A stretch of DNA of 64,000 bases from Cercophora sp. LCS_1 (taxonomy: Eukaryota; Ascomycota; Sordariomycetes; Sordariales; Lasiosphaeriaceae), in the NCBI GenBank assembly GCA_036250225.1, contig JAPZLL010000007.1, positions 1 through 64,000 on the forward strand, read 5' to 3'. A program made the position numbers and the translations under genes. The notes beneath the pieces were generated by a model. That model had not been told where the DNA came from, made no database searches, and saw nothing but the letters and a program-made list of their open reading frames with translations. Positions 21,588 through 32,233 of the stretch are shown piece by piece; within the stretch, counting starts at the first letter, position 1; every line of letters starts with the position of its first letter.

Positions 21588-24500
21588 TCACAGGTGGAAC
21601 GGTCTGGACAGGTCAAGGCGGTCCGATGAGTCCACCGAGATGTTCATGTTCTTGAACTGGTCCTCGAGCGAACCGACGTTGCTCGGGGGCAGGTTCTCTC
21701 CGCGCTTCTCGGGGGCCGGCACAAGCAAAGCGCCGCCATCATTGCGATCCGCGAGGTTCTTGCTAGGCGAAACCTCACCGATGGGAGAGATCGGGTTTCT
21801 GTTGACCGTGGGGCTGAGAGACGCAGCGGCATGGCCAGAATACTGCGGCAAGAAACCCTGGGCGGTGGTTGATGACACAGCGCTACTCGTGGACCCCTTC
21901 TTGAGCATTGCCGGCCAGAGCTTCGCGCCACTATTATTTGTTAGCATTGCCCATAATTTCGAGGTTTTCTGTGACGTGGCTTACCCAGATTTCTCGCCTC
22001 GGCGATCGTATGCACCATACGAGAGAGCATCTGCGCTGGCCTCACGAGTTCTCACAGGCACACCACCCTGGGAGTCACTGTCCTCTGAAGCCCTCGGTAG
22101 ATCCTCCGAAGCACCAAATATCTGAGGATCGTAGGGATTGATCCGGCGTGTTGCGATATATCCATTCTCGTTGAAGATCGAGGGCTTAGAAGGGCCGGGT
22201 CTCTGCACTGGCGTGATGGACTGGAATGGGTCGGGCTCAGACCTGGTTTCGCGCACCTCATGGTCGACCTCCGAACGCCCAGTCGTGCCGACGCATTGGT
22301 TGGCCAGGTCCCTAGTCCCTCCCTGCCCCTTGACTGGAGTCGGCGGGTAGAAGTGCTTGCCGTCGTACTTAGGGAGACCGCTGGTGACAGACTTGGGCGC
22401 ATCGCCCCAGTACAAGAAACGAGCCCGGCGTTCCTCATCTGTCAGTGGTCTGCTGTACACGTAGTCCTGGTCGCGGGCGGTGCGAGGATTCATACCCTTG
22501 GGGAGAGTCCCGAGAAGATAAGGCACTCCCAGGCCGTCGCGCTTGGTCTTGGGTCTTGTAGACTTCCCCAGCGATGCGGATGAGTCGGCATACGACGATG
22601 TCGACACTCTAGAGGCGGGACGTTGATTCTCTGCAGTCGGTGGCTTCTAGCCAGAAACTGACAAGAGTCTCCTATCAATGTCGTCGTTTGCATCCCTGGA
22701 GTTTTGACTTCCTCCCCAGGAAGAAGCATAACCACCACGAGGCTTGAACACAGGTGCCAGCGCAGCATCAATCGGGATGCCCTTCTTCTGGTAGTCCGGC
22801 AAGGGTTGGCCATCCGACTCACCGTAGTACCCAGACAACTGTCGAGCACCCCCCTCCGCTTGATTGACTTGGAAATCAGGCATGCCGCGGTTCATCGTCA
22901 TTCTGACGGAGCCGTGGTTCGTCTTATCCGTGGCGGTCTGAGATCCATGGACATTTGAGCCGTTGATAGATAAGGGCTTCTCTGCTGTCGTTGGCTGGGA
23001 CGGATGCTTGACTTCAACAGGAGCAGGGGTTGCGCGTCTGGATTCCGGCTTCTGTTGTGAACCACGCGCAACTGACTCCTCAAACTCCAGTTGCGACTTG
23101 TAGGTCGCCTCAAACCGTGCGATATGGTTCCGCAGAGTCATGCATTTGTGTTCCATCTCCTTTTCATCGATTTGGTGCCGATTAAATTGCAGCTGGTCCT
23201 CATGGTACTTCAGGGACTGCTTGAAAGTGGCGATCTGCTTCTTCGTGATATCACTGGGTCTGATCGACGAAATCGGAGGGCCAGAAGGGGGTTGCAAGTG
23301 AGTGGGAAGCACAGGGTGGTGCGCCGTCTCCATGGTTGGGACTTGACGGGGAGCAGGAAAAGACGGAGCAGGCATGGTGTGCATTGGTCCGCCGGGAGGG
23401 GGCGCTGGCGGTGGGGGCCCAGCCATCGGAGACGGAACGCCAGGAGGAACGCCCAGTATCGGGTACGGCATCATGGGTGCGCCCATTCCAGCAGGGAAGG
23501 CGGCCGGAACCGGATACATGTACTGGCCGTTGAAGAAAAATGGCTTGGTGTAGTCAAAGAGCTCGGGCGGCGCGAGCTTCACCTTGTCCTGCTTCTCTTG
23601 CGCCGCGCCGGTCTCGCTACGAACTTCCCCGTGCTTCGTATTGTGCGTTTCCTTGAGTGTACTTCCATCCGTTGACTGTGTCGCGTTAACGGAGCTGGCT
23701 GAAGGCTGAGGAAACGGAAATCCCGGTGGCATCGGCGCGCCAAACGCCATGGGGACGAAAGACATCGGGCCCTGGATATGTTGGAACCCGGGAGGATAGC
23801 CCGGGATGAACTGAGGCATCACGGGAATCGGCGGTACCATCCCCATGGGGTGAGGGAATGGCTTCACATGGGGCATCTTGTCGGCGCCACCATGCCCTTC
23901 GGTGGTGACTTCGTCTTTGGACCGCTTTGATGTTGGCGACGGAGGTCCTCGGGTATTGGGAACAATACGGCCACCGGCCGTCACTCGAACGTGAGTGGGG
24001 GATACAACAGCCTTGTAGAACCGTTGGAAGCCCTCACTCCTCTGAGCAGAAATACCGGTTGGGGCAGAAAAAGGCTCTCCAGTTGCGACCTCGGACTCGC
24101 TTCGGCCACGATACTTCCATTCTTCGTTGCGAGAGTGGTCATGGATGCCATCTTGATTAAGGTCTCGGGTTGCTTCGCGAACTGCCGCCCGAATTGGCTC
24201 GTGGATGGGCTCATGAGCAGGCTCAGAAAAGGGTTCGCAGGTAGCTTGATGGGAGGGCTCGCGGGGAGGCTCCTCGGTCGAGTCGCGGATGGGCTGACGA
24301 GAGCGGCGGCTCATGTTTCCCTTGAACAAAACCTCCTCGGATGACACGGACGAGTCATCTTTGACCCTGGCGCCCATATATTTGTGATCTTGCTTAGATT
24401 CTTGCTTGGGATCGCGCTTGGGCTCCCCCTTCGCCTCCGAGGACTCACTTCCGGATTTGCGGATTACATCGCTAGCTGCCAAGAGGTTAGCGATGGTTGG

Positions 24501-24622
24501 CCAGAGGGGGTGGGCGGAGACATACCAATCTCTGGATTAACGTCCAGGTTCGGACCACCATTGGGACCCGGTTCGCCTCGAAGAGCAAGAAGCTCCGAAA
24601 TGGAGTAGGCCTGGCGCTCCAT
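21588..24622 (-). CDS. Large disordered protein with candidate eIF4E-binding motif (958 aa)
   Basis: Exons 24526-24622, 22663-24475, 21985-22608, 21588-21930. Introns 1 and 3 are clear (GTATGT..GGCAG; GTAAGC..GCTAAC..AATAG). Residues 1-15 contain YSISELL (Y6, L11, L12), fitting the YxxxxL-phi motif by which 4E-BP/4E-T/Eap1-type proteins hold eIF4E. The rest is low complexity: an acidic/basic N-part, a Pro/Met/Gly-rich middle, a coiled-coil-like stretch (ITKKQIATFKQSLKYHEDQL), and a Ser-rich C-terminus. Intron 2 (22609-22662, GTCAGT..CTCTAG, 54 nt) removes an in-frame TAG at about 22650; without it the frame is open on both sides of one stop. A longer in-frame N-terminus (from 25276 or 25019) exists but looks like 5' leader. 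Translation-repressor function is inference. Confidence 0.65.
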
Positions 24623-25849
24623 TGGCTCGCTGATGTAGGCGAAGATGTTGTAGTGGCGGTGGCGCGCAGGAGAGTACCAACGAAAAAGAGTCGGGTTTTC
24701 CGGCGAAGTGAAGTACAAGGATTCGAGTATGAACTTCAGTAGCCAAGTCGTGCTAATCTCCGTACTGTCTGGTAGGGTCAGCTTGTTATCCTCCAGTTGA
24801 CAACCGATGAATGATGGAACAAGTGAACGTTCAACTTTGTAACCAGGATCCTGCCCCGGTTTAATCTTGACATCGACTACCTTGAGCCGTGAGTTGAAAC
24901 GTAGGAGATATCCCACTGAGAGAAAGATGTGCGCTGGCAGTGGATGATCATATCCCTGCCATATCCACAGCCTGTCGAGCAGCTTCCGGCGCCGCTTGGC
25001 TAAATAATCGACCGACATGAGTAGCGAAAATTCAACAGATAGTACGGTATAATACAAAAACACACCAGGTGTTGAAGACGTGAGGGTTGTCAACCCAAAT
25101 GACGAGTACAAGGGTTGAGACAGCGGTCGAACACGATGCCAAAAGTCGAATACAAGGCTGGCGAAGTCCCAGGGCCGGTCGTTGATACAAAACGGTTGTT
25201 GCCAAACACCAAAAGATTGGTTGCGACACGAAGGTTGGGAAGGAAAGGATGGACCTAGGAAGGAAAATAGTTGCACTTACTTGCCAGCGACAAGATTATT
25301 GGCCTGGTGCGCCGAAAGAGGGTGCGTGCCTGGGGCAGAAAGGCAGAGAGGCCAATGCACCAGTGTCTCGTGGGTTCCGGGGCAACGGTTAGTGTTGGCG
25401 ATTACTGCGTGGACGTGATGTGGAGGTTGGAGACCAAAAATCAAAAACCCGGCCAACGGAGCGTCGGTTCAGCGCAGCGGAAAGCGAGCGAGCGGTATGC
25501 ATATAAAGCGTTGCCTGGCTTTTGCTGAAGAGACGGCCGGTAAGGAAGCTGGGATGACGGATGGAGACGAGGTCGACGATGCAAAATGTCAGTGTGATGG
25601 AGAAAGATGGCGGGATCATCGAAGTCAACGCTGGTTTTAAGAGACCCGACCCATTACTCCAAGCGGCAGTCACGATAACGATTTCGCCATGTGGGAAGAG
25701 CGTCAGAGGGGACCAATATCAAGCCAAGTCAGGACGAAAGGAAAGCGCAGCACGGAACGCGTAGCCTCACAGTGAAATTGACTCAAGACGGAGAGAAGTC
25801 ACGACTCTGGTGACACTCCTATTTCGAGGGGCACTCCTGGTTCAGCTGC

Positions 25850-26085
25850 AATTTGGTGACAAAAAAATCGGCATACTGAACCCAGTCATTGATACCGCTT
25901 GAAGTAGCCTGGACGGGTTTTGTGGGCACCAATAGTTGTTGACAGAAAGTCCAAGGCGCTTTATAATGTTTCGGGCGTTCAAATATCGAGGAATCCATTG
26001 CGACTTTAGATCTGCTCCTTTTCAGTGTATTAATATCCCTTCGGCCTTTTTTGTGTGTCATTTATGTCGTTGGGGACTTGAATGC
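25850..26085. repeat. Dispersed repeat, copy 2
   Basis: Diverged partner of 14990-15205, same orientation; shared blocks include GCCTGGAC, CTGCTCCTTTTCAGTG versus CGCTCCTTTTCGGTG, and GGACTTG. It abuts the inverted/direct repeat complex that follows. Confidence 0.5.
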
Positions 26086-26610
26086 ATATTCTCGGTAAAC
26101 ACAGGTTGTTGAGATGAAAACAGAATGCTGGACGAAAGACTGACAGAAGCCCGCTTTCTTCGCGAGTTCTGTTTCCGCACACCCCCTTTTCGTTTTCAGC
26201 ACGCCGCTCCTGTGCATAACCCTGGCCAATGCTCTGTCTTTGGAACCTCGCTGCCGCCACGCTGCTTGCGTAGTGTCAACATTGTTTGATGTGGTTTTCT
26301 TTTAGTCGAGCGTATGTTTTATATTAAATACGCCAATCTAAAAGCCTTGACGCGTTGTTGAAACGACCAGAGGCCAAAACGTTATGATAGTTGGCTTTAG
26401 TGATGCCGCCAAGAGAGCCAGGGTTGTGTTTGGGCGCGGTGTGTTGAAAACGAAAAGGGGGTGTGCGAAAAACAGGGCGAATCTCGAGGTCCTGGTTCAG
26501 CTGATACGAAGCGTCCACAATGGATCTTCTCGGTAAATAAGCTTGTCGAGATGGCAGCAGCGAATGCTGGGTGGAATGCTGACAGAAATCCGCCTGCTTC
26601 ACTCGAACAG
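26086..26610. repeat. Nested direct and inverted repeats (element relic)
   Basis: Segment 26086-26165 recurs in the same direction at about 26528-26608 (TTCTCGGTAAA..GAGATG..AATGCTGG..GCTGACAGAA type blocks). Between them, 26175-26225 (CGCACACCCCCTTTTCGTTT) is repeated in inverted orientation at about 26405-26465, spaced by about 180 bp. The architecture resembles a decayed foldback or MITE-like insertion; no transposase is seen. Confidence 0.55.
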
Positions 26611-26840
26611 TTTGGTAGCACTGGCCCTCGTGGTTTGATCTCATGCCTTCCGTGTCTTTGCCACAGGGAACGCTACTTTCCTCTATCTATGTGATGCGCT
26701 CGATCCCCAAGTTCAAAGCCCGATCTCGGAGCTCCAGGCGTCGGGCATCGGGATAGACTACCCGAAGAGCCTTCCTTCCACGTTGCAAAGGGTATCATCC
26801 TATCTCCTTCCCAGCACCTATCTCTAGAAGTCTCCATCAC

Positions 26841-28581
26841 TCAATGCGCACCCCATAAACCCAAAGTCCAGGAAGCAGAGGATGACCCCCTCATCAGACC
26901 CGGCCCGAGACTCTGTCTCTGGGACGACCTCGAGTCGACGTCACCGGCCTTGCTCGCTCCTGCCGCGCCCTGTTGCTGCCAGACGTCACGGTCGATGGTC
27001 GCCACTGCCGGTACCTTAAGCTGGGCAATCAAGCTCGCACCCGACCACGGCCCGAGCGACTCGACGGACCGTAGCAACCCGTGCACCTGTGGTCTCTTGT
27101 CCCGCCCTTTCTTGAGTTGTTCTTCCACCGGATCCACCTCGGGGGCGGTGTTTGCCGCGTCGTGCCAGACTCCGTCTTGCTCCTCGCTGTTGCCTCCTGG
27201 CGACTCTATCCCGGTCGGGCCACTGCTCGCCTGTCTGGTCGATCGTTTCTTGAAATTAAAATTTGCACGCAACTGCTCTACCGCCTTTCCGTGCACGGAG
27301 TCCCAGCCCCTTTGTTCTGCGAGGTGAGAGACTTCGTCGAAGATGCGTTTTCGTAGCCCCAAAACACTAGAGCCTCCGCCGGTGAAGATGATCCGAGACA
27401 TGCATATTGCTCGAACATCCATCGGGAGCTGAAGAAGAGTCCGGTAGACTAGAAGGTGGACGGGGGTTTCGTGATCGTCGAAACAACTTGGCGAATACTG
27501 TGACTCGAAAAAGGTGTTTTCGCAAGGCTCCGCAAGCTGATCGTACGAGAGTTCTATCGTAACAGGTGAAGCGTATGACTTGAGGGGGATGCTCGTGGCC
27601 CCATGTTGACCGAGGGGATGGTGGCTGCGGCTCTCAGATTCATCTTGCTCTTGGACCGTGGGTAAACCATCGTCTTCGCTTGTGGATGCTGAGGAGTGAA
27701 TGGAGGGTTTGCACCACACCAAACGAGTTGCGATTTCATTACACTCCTCGAAGCTCAGCATGTATTCGGCTTCCCTGGGCCCTGGCTTCTCGGTCCCCTG
27801 GGGTAGATGACTGGCAAGCAACTTGTGTGTCCGTTCGGCGAGCATTCTGCCGCCACGGATGGATCTATTTGTGGCAACCTCTCGATACTCGTATACACTG
27901 GTTACGACGGTCTCATGCCATCCGATGTCGATAATAAGCGAGGATCTGATACCGGCACCGACAGTTGACGCCACCGAGCTCGGCAGCAGGTAGATGGTGG
28001 GGGAGAGAAATCGACCAAACAGTGTGTCAAGCGTTGCCGAAAGCATAGGAATAGGCAGTCCTGATGGGAGAACACAGACTATGCGTCGAGGCCGGGAGTC
28101 AATCAGCATATACCTAGTGCGGTCACATCTGTTAGTGTGTGAGAGGTGATCCATATGAATGCTGTACCCACTTTGTAAGCGCATCCCTCAACGCGCGCTC
28201 TATCTTGTCGCTGACGAGACCAAGATCGAGCCCACGGACGTCAGGTTGCCAAAGTTCATGGTCCCGGCCCCATTCGCTACCCGTGGCTCTCTTTCGCCAG
28301 TCGTCTTTGTAATCTGTCTGCCATACCCTGAAGTCGCCAACTCGGCGCTGTTGATCGGGGCCAAACCAAATTGAGCCTCTTGGCACTGCATCACCAGCAA
28401 AGCCGACGTGAATTTTGCGGGCGCCAAACTCGATCAGAATGAGTTCCTCTTCGGCTCTGAGACTGGAGGGCGAGCCGAAGTTGGAGGCAATGCCGCGTAG
28501 TGGGGTGGACGGACCGGTGTGACGGCCATCGGGCGACTTGATGTTAGCGACGGAGCGATGCGGGAGAGTTGTTGAGCTCAT
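26841..28581 (-). CDS. arp10: Actin-related protein Arp10 (dynactin pointed-end), 560 aa
   Basis: Exon 1 is 28172-28581 and exon 2 is 26841-28113. The 58-nt intron (donor GTGGGT, branch ACTAAC, acceptor CACTAG) restores ALTK-YMLIDSRPRRIV. Actin-fold features: ELILIEFGARKIHVGFAGD at the N-terminus (phosphate-1-like), RIVCVLPSGLP, SLIIDIGWHETVV (phosphate-2-like) and RIIFTGGGSSVLGLRKRI (adenosine-like). The pattern and the Ser/Gly-rich C-terminal extension fit fungal Arp10, the counterpart of animal Arp11, which caps the Arp1 filament of dynactin and helps dynein cargo transport. It shares a 434-bp divergent promoter with the GEN1-type gene. Assignment to Arp10 rather than another divergent Arp is by resemblance. 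Confidence 0.8.
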
Positions 28582-29015
28582 TGTCGCAAGATTTGCAGGT
28601 TTAAAAAGAGACGAATAGAACCCGAAATTTATCAATTCCGCGATATCGATTTATTCCATACAGCTGCGGAATCTCATCTCTTCACACCTAACCTTCAAGG
28701 TACAATTTCCGTGCAACGGGATGAACCGACGTCAATGCGGTTGAAGCCCTGTAGCACGTTCAACTACCGAGGCGTATGCACCAAACAAGGCACGCACGTT
28801 GGCCCCTGCTGGTAGCCGCAACAACCCGCCAAGACCCCAATTCGGAGACCGACGTCAACAAACCCACCAGCACCTGCCTCAACGCCTCGATTGTCACCAA
28901 AACCACGTTGGGCCCCACTGTTGTCGGCCGTCACGAGACGCCAATTGAGTGGAATGAAATTTCCTCTGTGGCATTAGCGAGGGTTTAAGTTTGGGGCGGA
29001 AAGGAGAATCTCAAG
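28582..29015. promoter_or_regulatory. Divergent promoter, arp10 / GEN1-type resolvase
   Basis: A 434-bp spacer between two divergent starts. No coding signal; no specific element identified. Confidence 0.5.
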
Positions 29016-31902
29016 ATGGGGATCAAGGGGTAAGAAGTGGCCGTCATTCGGGCCTGCATGTGAACCAAAGCTCATGACCCCATCTCCAGGATCTACCAAG
29101 AAATAGGCACAGGTCAGCGAGTTTCACTATGCAAACTCGCCACGGAGCATCTGGAGCAAACTCAAAGGCCTCTTCGACTGGCAATTGACATTTCCATCTG
29201 GCAATTCCAGATACAGGCCGCCAAAGGTATGTTTGCGCTCCATGCCCCTGTTGATTTCAAGTTGCGCACACGCATATATACTAGTCATATCTTGCCTCAT
29301 TCTCTAACCAATCGAGCCAGGCGGATCAAACCCCGCCAACCGGACACTTTTCTACCGACTTGCTCGTCTGCTTGGGCATGCCATTCAGCCCGTCTTCGTC
29401 TTTGATGGGCCGAACAAACCAGCCATCAAGCGCAACAAGCGCTCCGGTCGCGGGGATGGCGCCCGTGTCTCGGACGCAATGGCAAAGCGGATGATCAGAC
29501 TTTTTGGTTTCATTGTCCACGCTGCACCGGGAGAGGCGGAAGCGGAGTGCGCCCTCCTTCAGCAGCAAGGTATCGTGGACGCCGTGTTGAGCGAAGACGT
29601 CGACACTATCATGTTCGGGTGTTCAAAAACGCTTCGGAACTGGAGTGGTGAGGGCAAATCAGCCAAGACTCCTACTCACGTCACTTTATATGATGCAGCT
29701 GAGGTGGCGACCGGGAAGAGCGGGCTAGATCGGGAGGGTATGGTACTGGTTGCACTAATGAGTGGTGGCGACTACAACACTGAGGGCATCCCAGGCTGCG
29801 GCATCAAGGTTGCGTGTGAAGCTGCCCGGGCCGGTTTTGGACGGGAGCTATGCCAGATCAAGAGGTCAGACAAAAACGCCTTGACTGCATGGAAGGAGAA
29901 GCTCAAGTGGGAGCTGCAAACCAACGAGAGCCAATACTTCCGGACAAAACACAAAGCATTGGCGATACCAGAGGACTTCCCCGATATGGGAGTCTTGCGA
30001 CTGTACACACATCCAGTCGTCTCGCAGTCGGAGAAGCTGGAGAGAGTCAGACAAGAGCTCGACAAACCAAAGAAGGTGGATATCGTCGGGCTGAGAGAGC
30101 TTACCGGTGAGACTTTCGACTGGGTCTACAAAACAGGCGCTATCAAGTTTATACGGGTCATCGCCCCCAGCCTGTTAGTCCATCAGCTCGTACGCAGGTC
30201 TGCGTTGCCTGAGACACAGCAGGACGATCTCGGCTTGAAGCAGAAGGAAGAGGCAAGGCTGGTAAAGTCAATATCAAAGCAAAGGATACATTTCAGCACA
30301 GACGCTACCCCTGAGTTTCGCGTTTCGTTCATTCCGAATGACATAGTCAACATCGACCTTGATGCAGAACCGGAAGAGCAAGTCGAGACATTCGGGCGCG
30401 AGGGGCTGGCCCTGAACAGCGATGATGACTTTGAAGAGGAAGTGGATGAGCTTGATAACGACGACCCAAAATCCGGGAAAAAGAAGAAGCCCTACAATCC
30501 AGTTGAGGCCAACCCCATATGGGTACCAACGTCCATCGTCAAAATGGGTGTGCCTCTTATCGCTTGCGACTGGGACGACAAGCAACGGGCAAAGGTAGCG
30601 AAAGGGGCAGCCAAAGGGGCAGCGAAAGCCACGAGGGCAACGCGTACCAAAAAGACGGACATGCCCATCGGCGCCCTCGATAAATACGTCCGGGTCGCCA
30701 AGACCACAGCCTCAACCAAACAAACCGGCCCCTTCGATCTTTCACCCTCTTCACCTTTGCCCTCCTCACTCCCACCACTGGCGCAAGAGCCCACCCTTCC
30801 CCGCCTCTCCCGTCAAACTACAAAAGCTCCCAAGCCCTCCACAGGCACAAGTAAGCAGACCAAAAAGCCCGCATCCTCCAAGACAAAAGCTGTCAAAAAA
30901 GCACCTGCAACTACGAACCCCTGGACCATTGCCAGCTTACAAGCCAGTCTCAGAAGCTCCAGGACCAACGTTCCTCCCCCACCTCCGCAGTCTAGGTACA
31001 ACGCCGCCTTGGAACCCATTCTCATCTCCTCTAGCCCTGCAGGCCCTCCGCCGGCTTCGCCCATTGATTCGGCCGTGAGCTCCGTGCACTCGACTCCCAC
31101 CAAGAGATCCGGAGCACAGAGTCCTCCGCTGAGAGGCCCCAGCCCTGAACCTCTCGCTTCACCAACCCCGACAAAGAATGCCGATATTGATGTTCAGCCT
31201 AAGAGACGAGCAAGGCCATTCAAGCGGGTGAAGAGCGGCGCGGAGGAGGACACCACCACACAAACCTCTACCGAGATCGACGCCCCGACAACTACGAAGC
31301 CCGCAAAGGCGTCCACAACATCAAGGATAACAGCGGCGCGGGCCTTCGCCGCTGTATCCACAAAACAAGCACAAACCTCGATCAAAACCTTTGGGCGTGT
31401 CGGCAGAGCCGCCGTCATCCAAGCCGCAAAGGACCCATCGATCGAAATTCTTTCCGAAACCGAAGACGATCAGTCAAGCGCCAACACAGAAGCCCAAGAG
31501 GCAAGCCGCAGCAGTACCAACAGCATCGCCATGGCTGCCTCGAAGAGCCCAACACCCACCGGTCTCCGTGGCGGCGGCGATATCATCACGGACGACCCCT
31601 TTACCGACGCCTCTAGCCCTCCAACCCGAGGGCGCTCTACGACTCCTCTCTCGCCGCCCAAGCCCAAGGGCAAACCATTGATTCCACATGATTTTGATGT
31701 CTTTTGCGATACGCCTGTGACCAAAGATCCCAAGGGCACGACTAAGTTGTTCGACCTGAGCTCAGGTTTCTTCGGCGTGACCGAAGTCTCGCGCGAAGAA
31801 GCCGATCGAGTCACCAAGGGACGAGCAGCCGATCTACGGACAAACAGGCGAGTTTGGCGGCAGAGCGAGATCAAGATCATTGATCTCACCGAGGACGACT
31901 AA
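29016..31902 (+). CDS. GEN1: GEN1/Yen1-type Holliday-junction resolvase (910 aa)
   Basis: Exons 29016-29029, 29090-29226, 29321-31902; introns GTAAGA..CCAG and GTATGT..CTCTAACC..CCAG. The XPG N-terminal region begins MGIKG at residue 1 (IDISIWQFQ, VFVFDGPNKP). The XPG-I catalytic segment with acidic metal ligands is at about 121-150 (GEAEAECALL, SEDVDTIMFG). The helix-two-turn-helix is at about 194-225 (GGDYNTEGIPGCG). A GEN1 C-terminal-type segment near 440-465 contains NPIWVPTSIV. The last 400 residues are Pro/Ser/Thr-rich and end in IKIIDLTEDD, a good SUMO-interaction motif. Family members cut four-way DNA junctions symmetrically in late G2/M. The tiny first exon is supported by the invariant MGIKGIY start. 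Confidence 0.93.
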
Positions 31903-32233
31903 GCCTTTGTATATTACAGGACATGTATTTTTTGCATGACACAGGAGTTGAATGGCTGCATGGATGGCGTTAGCTGGGTAGAAGGCAGATTGAGAAACAG
32001 AGCATTTAATGAGAATTTAGAGCATCTTGTTTTTTTCAGTCACGCTGCAAGTAAATTCATTTTCGCAAAACTGGAATCAAACGAAATACCCGGTAACCTG
32101 GTATCGACCCTGATACTGTACATGGCCGACTGCCGTTTCGACTCACCATCCACCCTCAACGCCGTTTTCCAACTTCAGAATCACACCTTGGAGACTAACT
32201 CACTTCCGACGATAAGCCCCAGAGGACACATAA
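31903..32233. other. Intergenic between convergent genes
   Basis: Shared 3' region of the resolvase and SNF12-type genes. Nothing recognised. Confidence 0.5.

Larger units (their letters stand above)
24623..26840. other. Intergenic with 5' leader and repeat relics
   Basis: From 24623 to 25276 the minus strand stays open in frame with the downstream gene (probable 5' leader or extra N-terminus). Beyond about 25850 lie the dispersed repeat copy 2 and an inverted/direct repeat complex. No separate gene supported. Confidence 0.5.

Noticed and set aside
24623..25276. In-frame N-terminal extension of the 958-aa protein (Trp/Phe-rich)
   Set aside because: Composition does not match the rest of the protein and the YxxxxL motif would no longer be N-terminal; kept as possible 5' leader.
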